Assembly: GCF_003390335.1 (NCBI RefSeq)
Contig: NZ_QUOU01000001.1
Span: 682,001 to 746,000, forward strand
Source of the DNA: Thalassotalea euphylliae
Lineage (GTDB): Bacteria; Pseudomonadota; Gammaproteobacteria; Enterobacterales; Alteromonadaceae
Direction: 5' to 3'
DNA: 64,000 nucleotides
In this document: positions 51,451-60,564 of the stretch, in pieces
Numbering within the stretch: the stretch's first letter is position 1
How the letters are laid out: every line of letters begins with the position of its first letter
Position numbers and translations under genes: made by a program
The notes under the pieces: generated by a model
What the model was told of the DNA's origin: nothing
Seen by the model: the letters and a program-made list of their open reading frames with translations, nothing else
Database searches by the model: none

Positions 51451-52034
51451 TGGCATTGACGAACGAAACACAAACAACAGGCGAGCAAGTGACTACCTTT
51501 TACGGCCCTGTTGCTGAGCGCGTAATGAATAGCGCCAGTGACATTAAGTTGTTAGTTTGCGATGTTGATGGCGTGTTTTCCGATGGGCGAATTTATCTTG
51601 GCAATCAAGGGGAAGAACTAAAAGCTTTTCACACCAAAGATGGCTATGGCGTGAAAGCGTTAATTGCCTCAGGTGTGACCGTTGCCATTATTACGGGGAG
51701 AAATTCGCGTATCGTCAACGACCGTATGAAGGCGCTCAACATTAGCCATATTATTCAAGGCAAAGAAGATAAACTGCCTGAAATGCAGGCATTAATGAGT
51801 GAGCTGTCGATATCTGCTGAGCAAGTGGCGTATATTGGCGATGACATGGCTGATTTACCCTGTATCGAGTATGCCGCTTTGGGCGTGGCTGTTAAAGATG
51901 CGCATCCGGCAGTACTGGCCAAAGCTGACTATTGCACTTACACCTTAGGTGGATTTGGCGCCGTTCGTGAATTGTGTGATTTGATTATGCTCAGCCAAAA
52001 CACTTTATCGAGTGCCAAAGGCGCGAGTGTATGA
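51450..52034 (+). CDS. kdsC: 3-deoxy-D-manno-octulosonate-8-phosphate phosphatase
   Basis: HAD-superfamily phosphatase releasing Kdo from Kdo-8-phosphate. 194 residues (E. coli 188). HAD motif I is LLVCDVDGVFSDG with the nucleophilic Asp near 35, motif II VAIITGRNS, motif III KEDKLPEM, and motif IV YIGDDMADLPCIE. It overlaps kdsD by one base at the start and lptC by four bases at the end (ATGA), indicating tight coupling. Confidence 0.96.
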   Translation: MALTNETQTTGEQVTTFYGPVAERVMNSASDIKLLVCDVDGVFSDGRIYLGNQGEELKAFHTKDGYGVKALIASGVTVAIITGRNSRIVNDRMKALNISHIIQGKEDKLPEMQALMSELSISAEQVAYIGDDMADLPCIEYAALGVAVKDAHPAVLAKADYCTYTLGGFGAVRELCDLIMLSQNTLSSAKGASV

Positions 52035-52597
52035 ACCGACTGTACGGCTTGGCACTGATCGCCTTTGCATTTAGCCTAATGGCTTATGGCGTGGTGCAGT
52101 GGCGACAAGCAAATCAACAAGACCCAGACGTTGTTGAAGCTGAGTTGGTCCCTGACTTTATCGCTGAGGCATTAAACAGCGACATTTATAGCGATACTGG
52201 CCAGCTCTCTCACCACGTGATCGCAGAGCGCATGGAACATTATGCAGAGTTGGCATTTACTTACTTTGAGCAACCCAATTACACGCTATATCCAAAAGAT
52301 GACTCTGCGCCATGGCAGTTAGCAGCGTTGGAAGGCACGCTCTACAACAATAATCGCGTAGTATTAAAAAATCGCGTCACATTGACGGCAACCGAGCCAG
52401 ACAGTTTAATTCAAGAGATACACTGTAAGTATCTTGAACTTGACTTAAACACGAACATTATTAGCTCAGATCAAACCATATTGATCCAAGGAAAAGACTT
52501 TACTATGTATGGCTCTGGGCTGATTATAGATTTAAACACCAAACAAATGACACTAACCGAGCATGTACAAACTATTTATAAAAAAGCTGCTAGCTAG
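52031..52597 (+). CDS. lptC: LptC, LPS-transport bitopic protein
   Basis: The bitopic inner-membrane protein linking LptB2FG to the periplasmic LptA bridge in LPS export. 188 residues (E. coli 191). A single N-terminal membrane helix (about 3-20) and a periplasmic beta-jellyroll of the OstA/LptC family. The typical segment SDIYSDTGQLSHHVIAERME (about 54-73), and repeats such as YLELDLNTNIISSDQTILIQ, are seen. Its 3' end overlaps lptA by 35 bases. Confidence 0.92.
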   Translation: MNRLYGLALIAFAFSLMAYGVVQWRQANQQDPDVVEAELVPDFIAEALNSDIYSDTGQLSHHVIAERMEHYAELAFTYFEQPNYTLYPKDDSAPWQLAALEGTLYNNNRVVLKNRVTLTATEPDSLIQEIHCKYLELDLNTNIISSDQTILIQGKDFTMYGSGLIIDLNTKQMTLTEHVQTIYKKAAS

Positions 52598-53075
52598 TCT
52601 AGCGCTTGCTGCGACATTGAGCACGTCTGTGCTGGCCGCCAAAATTGATCTTGACCAAGAAATCCACATTTCTGCTGGTCGCCAAGCAGGTGACTTGAAA
52701 AATAAGATCGCCAGTTACTTAGACAACGTGGTTATCACTCAAGGCTCGCTCAAGATTAATGCCGATTTGGTGCAGGTATATAGCCAAAAAGATCAAGACG
52801 TACGAACCTATGTGGCTAAAGGCCAACCGGCAACTTTCGAGCAGCTGCTTGAAGATGGTAGTAAGATTCGCCTGCAAGCCAATGAAATCAGATACGAGCC
52901 ACTCATTTACACCATTACCATTTCTGGCAATGCGCTAATGACCCAAGCAGGAAGTGAAGTGAGTGGTGAAAAGATTGTTTACAACACCCTGACTGAGCAA
53001 TTAGCAGCGGAAGGTGGTAATAATCAGTCAGTAACGACTATCCTCAAACCCAAAGTAAAAAGTGAAAATAATTGA
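52563..53075 (+). CDS. lptA: LptA, periplasmic LPS-transport protein
   Basis: Periplasmic OstA-family protein that oligomerises into the bridge carrying LPS to the outer membrane. 170 residues (E. coli 185). A signal peptide covers residues 1 to about 25 (LLASLALAATLSTSVLA). The mature protein begins AKIDLDQEIHISAGRQAGDL and continues in beta strands with ITQGSLKINADLVQVYSQ. The start at 52563 lies inside lptC, and an overlap of this kind is normal for the pair. Its TGA shares one base with the lptB ATG. Confidence 0.93.
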   Translation: MYKLFIKKLLASLALAATLSTSVLAAKIDLDQEIHISAGRQAGDLKNKIASYLDNVVITQGSLKINADLVQVYSQKDQDVRTYVAKGQPATFEQLLEDGSKIRLQANEIRYEPLIYTITISGNALMTQAGSEVSGEKIVYNTLTEQLAAEGGNNQSVTTILKPKVKSENN

Positions 53076-53809
53076 TGACAAAAGAAGTAACCTTAACGGC
53101 ATCGGGTTTAGCCAAAGCTTATAAAGGTCGTCAGGTCGTTAAAAATGTCAGTTTGTCGGTCAGTACCGGGCAAATCGTCGGTTTGCTTGGCCCCAATGGC
53201 GCGGGTAAAACGACTTCGTTTTACATGATTGTGGGGTTAGTGCCAAATGACAGTGGCGAAATTACCTTAGGCAGTGATGAGCTTACCTTGTTGCCTATGC
53301 ACGAGCGTGCGCGCCGCGGTATTGGCTACTTGCCACAAGAAGCTTCTATTTTTCGCAAGCTTACGGTTTACCAAAATATTATGGCGATTTTGCAAACCCG
53401 CAAAGATTTGTCAGACGTTGAACGGGAAGAAAAACTCGAATTACTGATTGAAGAATTCAATATCGGCCATATTAGAGATAATACGGGCATGAGTTTATCG
53501 GGCGGTGAACGCCGTCGTGTTGAAATCGCTCGCGCGCTTGCCGCTGATCCGCTGTTTATCTTGTTGGATGAGCCGTTTGCTGGGGTTGACCCAATTTCGG
53601 TTGGCGACATTAAAAAGATTATTTTGCATTTGAAGCAACGTGGTATTGGGGTTTTGATCACTGACCACAACGTGCGTGAAACACTCGATGTATGTGAGCA
53701 TGCGTATATTGTGAGTCACGGTGAATTAATCGCAGAAGGTGATTCAGAACAAATTTTGTCGAATCAACAAGTCCGAGATGTATACCTGGGCGAGCAATTC
53801 ACGCTATAG
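53075..53809 (+). CDS. lptB: LptB, ATPase of the LPS exporter
   Basis: ABC ATPase of LptB2FGC, energising LPS extraction from the inner membrane. 244 residues (E. coli 241). Walker A GPNGAGKTT, Q-loop YLPQEASIF, signature MSLSGGERRRVEIARALA, Walker B FILLDEPFAGVDP, switch His in LITDHNVRETLD. The ATG at 53075 overlaps the lptA stop (TGATG); a TTG one codon earlier is not needed. Confidence 0.96.
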   Translation: MTKEVTLTASGLAKAYKGRQVVKNVSLSVSTGQIVGLLGPNGAGKTTSFYMIVGLVPNDSGEITLGSDELTLLPMHERARRGIGYLPQEASIFRKLTVYQNIMAILQTRKDLSDVEREEKLELLIEEFNIGHIRDNTGMSLSGGERRRVEIARALAADPLFILLDEPFAGVDPISVGDIKKIILHLKQRGIGVLITDHNVRETLDVCEHAYIVSHGELIAEGDSEQILSNQQVRDVYLGEQFTL

Positions 53810-53885
53810 TTAACACAGCAGCACTTTGTTTGTTGTATACAAGTAACAAGCAAAGACAATAAAAAAAGGAAAACGTTAGACTTAA

Positions 53886-55394
53886 ATGCGTCCATCACTG
53901 CAGTTAAAAATTGGTCAACAACTTACGATGACGCCGCAATTACAGCAGGCCATCAAGTTATTACAATTATCAACATTAGACCTTCAACAAGAGATTCAAG
54001 AAGCGCTCGAAAGTAATCCGTTACTCGAAGTGGATGAGTCTAGCTCGTCATCAACAGAAACCAGTGATAATCAGTCTATCGAAGAAGCGTATTCTGCATC
54101 GGTAACCGGTGAGCAGCCAGCGACTGACGGCTCGGAAGATGCCATGCCCACTGCCGACGAAGTTAGCACGACGGAAGCGATGGAAAAGAATGACATTCCT
54201 GAAGAGTTAAGTATCGATTCGACTTGGGACGAGTCTTTTAGTGCTGGTGTCAGTAGTTCTGGTATTGGTACAGGCGGTAGTGATGACTACACGTACCAAG
54301 GGGAAACGTCAGACTCAATTCAAGATCATTTGCGCTGGCAAATGGAGCTTACCCCGTTCAGTGAAACCGATGAAGCCATTGCGCTTGCGATTATCGATGC
54401 CGTAGACGATGCGGGTTATCTGACGGTTTCTGCCGAAGATATTTTAGAAAGCCTGGGTCTAGAAGACGTAGAGCTAGACGAAGTGGAAGCCGTGCTAAAG
54501 CGCGTTAATATGTTTGACCCTATCGGGGTTGCCGCGCGCTCAATTCCCGAATGCTTGCTTATTCAGCTTAACCAATTTGATAACGACACCCCCTATTTAG
54601 CGGAAAGTAAGCTGATCATCAGTGAACACATTGATTTATTGGGGAATCGTGACTATCGTCAAATAATGCGAAAAACCAAGCTCAAGGAAGACCAGCTGCG
54701 TGAAGCATTGCGCCTAATTCAGTCGTTAAACCCAAGACCGGGTGATGCTGTGGTGCAAAGTGATGATCAATATGTGATCCCTGATGTTTCTGTGGAAAAG
54801 AAAAATGGCCGCTGGGTGGTAGAGCTTAATCCAAGTACTGCACCAAGACTCTCCATTAATCAGCAATACGCAGCGATGACCAAAAGTATGAAGTCATCGG
54901 ATGATAATCAATTTATTCGTTCAAACCTGCAAGAAGCCAAGTGGTTTATTAAAAGTTTAGAAAGTCGCAACGAAACGCTCCTGAAAGTGTCAAACTGTAT
55001 TGTTCAGCGTCAGCAGGGCTTTTTTGAATACGGGCCAGAAGCGATGCGCCCGATGGTGTTGAACGACATCGCAGAAGCGGTTGATATGCATGAGTCAACC
55101 ATATCGCGTGTTACCACGCAAAAGTTCATGCACACACCAAGAGGTATCTTCGAGTTGAAGTACTTCTTTTCCAGTCATGTTAGTACGGAAAATGGGGGGG
55201 AATGTTCATCTACTGCTATCAGAGCATTAATCAAGAAGCTTGTCTCAGCAGAAACTCCAGCAAAACCATTAAGTGATAGCAAAATGGCGGAACTATTAGC
55301 AGAGCAAGGGATTAATGTGGCGCGACGGACTATAGCTAAGTATCGAGAATCCTTATCTATTCCACCGTCAAATCAACGAAAAAGTTTACTATAA
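53886..55394 (+). CDS. rpoN: RNA polymerase sigma-54 factor
   Basis: Sigma-54, the alternative sigma factor recognising -24/-12 promoters and needing NtrC-type activators. 502 residues (E. coli 477). Region I is the Gln-rich QQLTMTPQLQQAIKLLQLST (about 12-31) plus EIQEALESNPLLEV. An acidic region II (about 55-145) is longer than in E. coli, accounting for the extra length. The core-binding and central domains follow, then the DNA-binding domain with a helix-turn-helix and the RpoN box ARRTIAKYRE near the C-terminus. Relevant here because glrR and a candidate sigma-54 promoter lie in the same window. Confidence 0.97.
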   Translation: MRPSLQLKIGQQLTMTPQLQQAIKLLQLSTLDLQQEIQEALESNPLLEVDESSSSSTETSDNQSIEEAYSASVTGEQPATDGSEDAMPTADEVSTTEAMEKNDIPEELSIDSTWDESFSAGVSSSGIGTGGSDDYTYQGETSDSIQDHLRWQMELTPFSETDEAIALAIIDAVDDAGYLTVSAEDILESLGLEDVELDEVEAVLKRVNMFDPIGVAARSIPECLLIQLNQFDNDTPYLAESKLIISEHIDLLGNRDYRQIMRKTKLKEDQLREALRLIQSLNPRPGDAVVQSDDQYVIPDVSVEKKNGRWVVELNPSTAPRLSINQQYAAMTKSMKSSDDNQFIRSNLQEAKWFIKSLESRNETLLKVSNCIVQRQQGFFEYGPEAMRPMVLNDIAEAVDMHESTISRVTTQKFMHTPRGIFELKYFFSSHVSTENGGECSSTAIRALIKKLVSAETPAKPLSDSKMAELLAEQGINVARRTIAKYRESLSIPPSNQRKSLL

Positions 55395-55421
55395 GTATTC
55401 AAGCAATGAGGAAAATAGCTT

Positions 55422-55709
55422 ATGCAAATTAATTTATCAGGCCACCACGTAGAAGTGACAGATTCATTACGCGATTTCGTTAACACCAAGTTTGCAAAGC
55501 TGGAGCGACATTTTGACCACATCAATAATGTGTACGTCGTTCTTACCGTTGAAAAATTTAATCAAAAAGCCGAGGCAACCGTTCACCTCAATGGCACTGA
55601 GGTACACGCCTCAGCCCAGAATCAAGACATGTACGCGTCAATCGACTCGCTCATTGATAAACTTGACCGTCAAATCCTTAAATACAAAGGAAAAATCACT
55701 CAGCACTAA
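55422..55709 (+). CDS. hpf: Ribosome hibernation-promoting factor, short form
   Basis: A 95-residue short HPF/YhbH protein, which with RMF promotes 100S ribosome formation in stationary phase. The S30AE beta-alpha-beta-beta-beta-alpha fold is seen with HHVEVTDSLRDFVNTKFAKL (about 7-26), EATVHLNGTEVHASAQNQDM and YASIDSLIDKLDRQILKYKG. Length matches E. coli HPF (95). It lies 27 bases after rpoN, with GAGG before the ATG. Confidence 0.96.
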   Translation: MQINLSGHHVEVTDSLRDFVNTKFAKLERHFDHINNVYVVLTVEKFNQKAEATVHLNGTEVHASAQNQDMYASIDSLIDKLDRQILKYKGKITQH

Positions 55710-55711
55710 CT

Positions 55712-56164
55712 ATGAAGCTGCAAGATATACTAACCGAGGACTGCACATCCTGTGCAGTCCCATTATCCAGTAAAAAGAAAATCCTCGAGCATATTTGTAA
55801 TATTGCCACCCACCATATTCCTGAGCACTCATCATTCGAGCTACTACAAAGCCTATTAGCACGGGAAAAAATGGGCAGTACAGGTATTGGCAATGGTATT
55901 GCTATTCCACATGGCCGCTTAAATGGTACGAATCACGTGGTTGCCGTGCTGATGACCACTGAACAGCCAGTGGCGTTTGATGCGATTGATAATCGCGCGG
56001 TAGATATCTTTGTCGCCCTGTTTGTGCCAGAAGATTGCTGTAAAGATCATTTATCCACATTACAAAGTATTGCTAAACTGCTTAGCAACAAACAAATGAA
56101 TAAAAAAATTCGCAAATGCACTACTAATCACGAGCTTTACGAATTGATCAAGCAAGCGGAATAA
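55712..56164 (+). CDS. ptsN: PTS-Ntr EIIA component
   Basis: EIIA-Ntr of the nitrogen-related phosphotransferase system, a regulatory phosphocarrier without sugar transport. 150 residues (E. coli 163). The phosphorylated His is His67 in GNGIAIPHGRL. The PTS EIIA type-2 fold covers the full length. It starts two bases after the hpf stop and is followed by rapZ after 17 bases. Confidence 0.96.
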   Translation: MKLQDILTEDCTSCAVPLSSKKKILEHICNIATHHIPEHSSFELLQSLLAREKMGSTGIGNGIAIPHGRLNGTNHVVAVLMTTEQPVAFDAIDNRAVDIFVALFVPEDCCKDHLSTLQSIAKLLSNKQMNKKIRKCTTNHELYELIKQAE

Positions 56165-56181
56165 CGACAAGCGAAAACACT

Positions 56182-57036
56182 ATGAAACTCATTATCGTCA
56201 GTGGCCGCTCTGGCTCTGGTAAGTCTGTTGCGCTCAGAGTACTGGAAGATTTAGGCTATTACTGCGTCGACAACATTCCCGTAAACCTATTGCCTGCCTT
56301 GACTCATACAGTAATCAATGAGTATGAAAACGTGGGAGTTTCACTGGATGTTCGCAACCTACCTGCCGAGCCAAAAGACGTTCACGAGATTTTAGACTAC
56401 CTGCCAGCGGCGGTAGAGCTGACCATATTGTATCTCGATGCCAACGATAATGACTTAATTCGCCGCTTTAGCGAAACGCGCCGTTTGCACCCCTTGATCA
56501 GACAAAATATTGCCCTTGACCAGGCGCTTGAGTTAGAGAAAAAACTGTTAGAGCCCGTCTCAACGCGAGCTGACTTGTACATGAACACGAGTCAATTGTC
56601 ACCGCATCAATTGGCGGATTTAGTCAGAGAGCGTATTCTCGGTAAAAAAACCGGTGCTATGGTCTTGGTGTTTGAGTCGTTTGGCTTTAAGCACGGTATT
56701 CCAGCGGATGCTGACTATGTATTTGATGCCCGTTTTTTGCCGAATCCATTTTGGGACAAAGAATTGAAAACGCAAACCGGCTTAGATCAATCCGTGCGAG
56801 ATTTTCTGGCGAGCCAGCCAATTGTTACTAAGTTTGTGTGGCAAATTAACAGCTTTCTGATGACTTGGTTACCTCATCTTGAGCGCAACAACCGCAGTTA
56901 CGTCACGATTGCGATTGGCTGTACTGGGGGGAAACACCGCTCGGTATACATTGCTGAATTGCTGGCTGGCAACTTCCGTAAAGAACGCGAAGATGTGCAA
57001 TCGCGTCATCGTGATATCGACATCAAAAGCACCTAA
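56182..57036 (+). CDS. rapZ: RapZ, RNA adaptor/nucleotide-binding protein
   Basis: A 284-residue protein (identical in length to E. coli RapZ). In E. coli it binds the small RNAs GlmY and GlmZ and guides GlmZ to RNase E, controlling glucosamine-6-phosphate synthase; it also senses GlcN6P. N-terminal Walker A GRSGSGKS (about 8-15). The C-terminal domain includes SFLMTWLPHLERNNRSYVTI and the conserved GCTGGKHRSVYIAE that forms the metabolite/RNA-binding pocket. Whether this organism has GlmY/GlmZ-like RNAs is open; a candidate RNA locus lies near glrK at 6.6 kb. Confidence 0.96.
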   Translation: MKLIIVSGRSGSGKSVALRVLEDLGYYCVDNIPVNLLPALTHTVINEYENVGVSLDVRNLPAEPKDVHEILDYLPAAVELTILYLDANDNDLIRRFSETRRLHPLIRQNIALDQALELEKKLLEPVSTRADLYMNTSQLSPHQLADLVRERILGKKTGAMVLVFESFGFKHGIPADADYVFDARFLPNPFWDKELKTQTGLDQSVRDFLASQPIVTKFVWQINSFLMTWLPHLERNNRSYVTIAIGCTGGKHRSVYIAELLAGNFRKEREDVQSRHRDIDIKST

Positions 57037-57066
57037 ATTTAGCCTAGTTTTAGATCGGGAAGTCAC

Positions 57067-57342
57067 ATGGCAAGCGTATCCAAAGATATTGAAATCATTA
57101 ATAAACTTGGCCTGCACGCGCGTGCCGCTACTAAGCTTGCACAGCTCAGTCAACGCTTTAGTGCACAAATAACCTTATCGCTTGACGACAACCAAGCCGA
57201 TGCCAGTAGCATTATGGCGCTGATGCTGCTCGCTGGCGGCCAGGGAAAAGTCGTTACTGTCAGTGCCGAAGGCGAAGATGCTGAGCAGGCGTTGGCAAGT
57301 ATCTGTGAACTCATCAACCAGCGCTTTGACGAAGCTGAATAA
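57067..57342 (+). CDS. ptsO: NPr, HPr-like phosphocarrier of PTS-Ntr
   Basis: A 91-residue HPr-family protein (E. coli NPr 90) relaying phosphate from EI-Ntr (PtsP) to EIIA-Ntr (PtsN). The active-site His17 is in NKLGLHARAATKL. The regulatory region around residues 40-55 reads DNQADASSIMALMLLAGGQG, lacking the Ser46-kinase context of Gram-positive HPr. Last gene of the rpoN-hpf-ptsN-rapZ-ptsO run. ptsP itself is not in the window. Confidence 0.95.
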   Translation: MASVSKDIEIINKLGLHARAATKLAQLSQRFSAQITLSLDDNQADASSIMALMLLAGGQGKVVTVSAEGEDAEQALASICELINQRFDEAE

Positions 57343-57558
57343 GGTTGAAAAATCCTACGCTTAGCGCAATAAAAAGCTGAAAAATAACGGTAACTCATAT
57401 ACACTGGCTGGCAATGCAGTAACAAGTGTTACGCGGCTTAAATTGATGTCAGCTTGTCATCAAACGTTAAACCACTAGCAGCATACTTATCGTTACTCGC
57501 GACATCGATATCGTCAATGTCTCAGTTAGTCAGTCAATCAGTCGGCGCAGGGTGAGTT

Positions 57559-58917
57559 ATGCCGGAAATATCAGAACAAGAATATAATCAACAACGACTG
57601 CAAGAGGTAAACGAAGCCCTTGGTAGTGGTATGTTTGTTTATGTTCGCAAACTACTGCAACAACTACCCGCTTACGATTTAGCACTTATTCTCGAATCCT
57701 CTACGGTTAAAAGCCGTCCTGTCCTGTGGCAGCTTATCGATCCTGATCATCAAGGTGAAGTGCTCGAAGAGCTCAATGAAGAGGTGCGCAAAGGCATTCT
57801 CAAAAGCATGCGACCTGAGAAGGTAGCTGAAGTTGCTGAAGGCATGGATGTTGATGACCTAGCGGAAGTACTGCGTACACTGCCTGACAGCGTCTATCAA
57901 AAAGTGCTGCAAAGCATGGATACGCAAGATCGGGCGAGGGTAGAAACCGCGCTATCTTTTGAAGAAGATACCGCTGGCGGTATTATGAATACCGATACCA
58001 TCACCATTCGTCCAGACGTATCGGTTGATGTGGTATTGCGTTATTTGCGCCTTAAAGGTGAACTGCCAGAAGCCACCGATAGTTTTTACGTGGTTGATCG
58101 TCATGATCGCTTTATTGGCTCTGTTTCCCTTTCGGCAATTGTCACCTCAAAGCCGGAAACCGTGGTTTCTAACCTTATCGACGCCGATATCGAAGCCGTT
58201 GCTCCAGATATGCCAGAAAATGATGTCGCGGCGCTGTTTGAGCGCTATGACTGGCTATCCGCCCCTGTTGTTGACGAAGAAGGGCGTTTGCTCGGTCGTA
58301 TTACCATCGACGATGTTATTGATATTATTCGTGAAGAAGCCGAACACTCGATGATGAGTATGGCGGGTCTTGACGATGAGGCCGATACGTTTGCGCCCGT
58401 CATCAAAAGTACGCGCCAACGCTCCGTGTGGTTGGGCGTGAATTTGATCACCGCATTACTGGCAGTAGCCGTTACTAGCATGTTTGAAGGCTTGTTTAGC
58501 CAATTGGCCATTTTAGCGGTATTAAACTCACTGGTACCGAGTATGGGCGGTGTCGCAGGTAATCAAACGTTAACTCTGGTTATTCGCGGTATTGCGCTCG
58601 GCCATGTCGGTGACAGTAACGCCCGTTCCCTGCTTTACAAAGAGCTTGCGGTTGGTTTTCTCAATGGCCTAATTTGGGCGTTCTTAATAGCCACGGTTGT
58701 CGCGGTGTGGAAACAAGATCTGACGCTTGGTGGCATTATCGCCTTTGCCATGCTCATGAATCTAACCGCCGCAGGTATTGCCGGGGTAACTATTCCATTG
58801 ATGCTCAAACGCATGCACATTGATCCCGCATTGGCTGGCAGTGTGATTTTAACGACGATTACTGATGTGGTGGGGATTTTTGCGTTTTTAGGTACCGCAA
58901 CCTTGTTGTTATCCTAA
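57559..58917 (+). CDS. mgtE: MgtE-family magnesium transporter
   Basis: A magnesium channel/transporter, 452 residues, typical for MgtE. The cytoplasmic N domain (about 10-130; LPAYDLALILESS, FEEDTAGGIMNTD) is followed by two CBS domains (about 140-265; VVDRHDRFIGSVSLSAIV, APVVDEEGRLLGRITIDDVI) that sense magnesium. A plug helix and five membrane helices follow, with the pore motif VPSMGGVAGNQTL (about 330-342) and a final segment TTITDVVGIFAFLGTATLL carrying the ion-site Asp. It has its own 216-base upstream spacer and a strong terminator. Confidence 0.95.
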   Translation: MPEISEQEYNQQRLQEVNEALGSGMFVYVRKLLQQLPAYDLALILESSTVKSRPVLWQLIDPDHQGEVLEELNEEVRKGILKSMRPEKVAEVAEGMDVDDLAEVLRTLPDSVYQKVLQSMDTQDRARVETALSFEEDTAGGIMNTDTITIRPDVSVDVVLRYLRLKGELPEATDSFYVVDRHDRFIGSVSLSAIVTSKPETVVSNLIDADIEAVAPDMPENDVAALFERYDWLSAPVVDEEGRLLGRITIDDVIDIIREEAEHSMMSMAGLDDEADTFAPVIKSTRQRSVWLGVNLITALLAVAVTSMFEGLFSQLAILAVLNSLVPSMGGVAGNQTLTLVIRGIALGHVGDSNARSLLYKELAVGFLNGLIWAFLIATVVAVWKQDLTLGGIIAFAMLMNLTAAGIAGVTIPLMLKRMHIDPALAGSVILTTITDVVGIFAFLGTATLLLS

Positions 58918-58939
58918 TACGAGTCTGCATATAGTAGAG

Positions 58940-58975
58940 AAAGAGCGCTAAGCATTGCTTAGCGCTCTTTTCGTT
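58940..58975 (+). terminator. Intrinsic terminator of mgtE
   Basis: AAAGAGCGCTAAGC (58940-58953) pairs with GCTTAGCGCTCTTT (58957-58970), a perfect 14-base-pair stem with a three-base loop, followed by T-rich sequence. The complementary A-run could also end transcription coming from pmbA on the minus strand. Confidence 0.93.
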
Positions 58976-59046
58976 TTACGAAGTTACTCAGCTTATTTAC
59001 TGAGCTCTGGTTTCAGAGCTCTTGCCTGCTGGACACTTGCTTACTG

Positions 59047-59091
59047 AACCCCAGTTTTCATAACCCTAGCTTTCATGACCCCAGTTTCCAT
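59047..59091. repeat. 15-bp x3 tandem repeat before the pmbA 3' end
   Basis: aaccccagttttcat, aaccctagctttcat and gaccccagtttccat (59047-59061, 59062-59076, 59077-59091) form a 15-base-period array in the convergent mgtE-pmbA spacer. Confidence 0.8.
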
Positions 59092-59102
59092 AAAGGAGTA
59101 GC

Positions 59103-60446
59103 TTAGTTACCTGCCACTTGCATCTCTTCGATTAACAACGAGCCTGTGCGAATGCTACCGCGCATATCCGTGTCTGTGCCAATCGACACAATGCCCTTAA
59201 ACATATCTTGCAGCTTACCTGCGATGGTAATCTCTGATACCGGGTAAGCAATTTTACCGTTTTCTACCCAGAAACCTGCGGCACCACGTGAATAATCACC
59301 AGTGACCACATTTACCCCTTGGCCCATTAATTCAGTCACCAATAAGCCAGTACCAAGCTGGTTAAGCATAGCGTCAAAATCACCGCCATTCGCGGTCACC
59401 AGCCAGTTGTGAATACCGCCAGCGTGCCCAGTCGTTTGCAAGCCCAGTTTACGTGCGGAATAACTGGTTAACAGGTAAGTTTCCAGTTGACCTTTATTGA
59501 TAATGTCGCGATCTATGGTCGCCACGCCTTCTGCATCAAAACTGCTACTCGCCAATGCTTTTGCTAATTGAGGGCGTTCGCTAATGGTCAGGTGTTCAGG
59601 GAAAATGGGTTGCCCCAAAGCATCGAGTAAGAAAGATGATTTACGGTATAAATTGCCGCCACTAATGGCCGCGATAAAGTGACCAAAAATGGTATTGGCA
59701 ATATCCGCTCTAAACATAACAGGCACTTTCTGCGTGCTAATTTTCTGAGCGTGAAGTCTTGAGATAACTTCACTAGCCGCTTGTTGGCCAACCATTTCTG
59801 GCGCGTCTAATAGCGAAAAATCACGGTTTACGGTGTAGGCATAATCGCGCTGCATATCATCACCGTCAGAAGCAATGCTCACACAGCTCAAGCTGTGGCG
59901 CGTGCTCGGGTAACCCACTAATTGACCATGGCTATTGCCGTACACTTTAAAGCCTTCAAAACTGGCAAGGGTTGCACCGTCTGAGTTGGTAATGCGTGCG
60001 TCACTTGCTAAAGCAGCGTCTTCACATTGCTTGGCAATATCGATCGCGGCTTCAGTGGTGAGCGCTTTAGGGTGATATAAATCTAAATCAGCAGGTGCCA
60101 TGGCAAGGCGATCTTTATCGGCCAAGCCTGAGCAATCATCCACAGAAGTATATTTAGCGATATCAACCGCCGCTTTTATTGCGTTTTGCAATGCTTCTTC
60201 TGATAAATCAGCCGTCGAAGCGCTGCCTTTTCGGCCATCTTTATAAACGGTAATGCCCAGCGCACCATCATTGGTAAATTCAACATTTTCAACTTCGCCC
60301 ATACGGGTGTTAACGCTTAACCCTTGCTGGCGACTCAAAGCGACTTCAGCGTTGTCTGCGCCAAGTTGTTTGGCGAGGGTAAGCGCGTTTTCAACGCGAC
60401 CTTTGACATGTTCAATTTGGGTGTTAATGCTATCGACTTCTTTCAT
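59103..60446 (-). CDS. pmbA: PmbA/TldE, metalloprotease complex subunit
   Basis: TldE, non-catalytic partner of TldD in the TldD/TldE metalloprotease that matures microcin B17 and degrades unfolded peptides. 447 residues (E. coli 450). N-terminal domain about 1-200 (NAEVALSRQQGLSVNTRMGE), C-terminal domain with VMFRADIANTIFGHFIAAIS, RDIINKGQLETYLLTSYSAR, GLQTTGHAGGIHNW and TGDYSRGAAGFWVENGKIAY. It lacks the HExxxH zinc motif of TldD, as expected. tldD is not in the window. Confidence 0.95.
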   Translation of the reverse strand: MKEVDSINTQIEHVKGRVENALTLAKQLGADNAEVALSRQQGLSVNTRMGEVENVEFTNDGALGITVYKDGRKGSASTADLSEEALQNAIKAAVDIAKYTSVDDCSGLADKDRLAMAPADLDLYHPKALTTEAAIDIAKQCEDAALASDARITNSDGATLASFEGFKVYGNSHGQLVGYPSTRHSLSCVSIASDGDDMQRDYAYTVNRDFSLLDAPEMVGQQAASEVISRLHAQKISTQKVPVMFRADIANTIFGHFIAAISGGNLYRKSSFLLDALGQPIFPEHLTISERPQLAKALASSSFDAEGVATIDRDIINKGQLETYLLTSYSARKLGLQTTGHAGGIHNWLVTANGGDFDAMLNQLGTGLLVTELMGQGVNVVTGDYSRGAAGFWVENGKIAYPVSEITIAGKLQDMFKGIVSIGTDTDMRGSIRTGSLLIEEMQVAGN

Positions 60447-60564
60447 GATTTGCTTCCGATGAGGTGCTGGCGAGTGGTTACGCCTAAGTTAAGCGTTGCC
60501 CTAAGAGTGTTTGTTGTACATTTGCTGTATAATAGCGGGAAACTGACTTTGATTTGTGATCATT

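Noticed and set aside
57520..57545. Tetranucleotide-like (agtc) tract before mgtE
   Set aside because: Short, irregular and unsupported as a functional or clearly expandable repeat.
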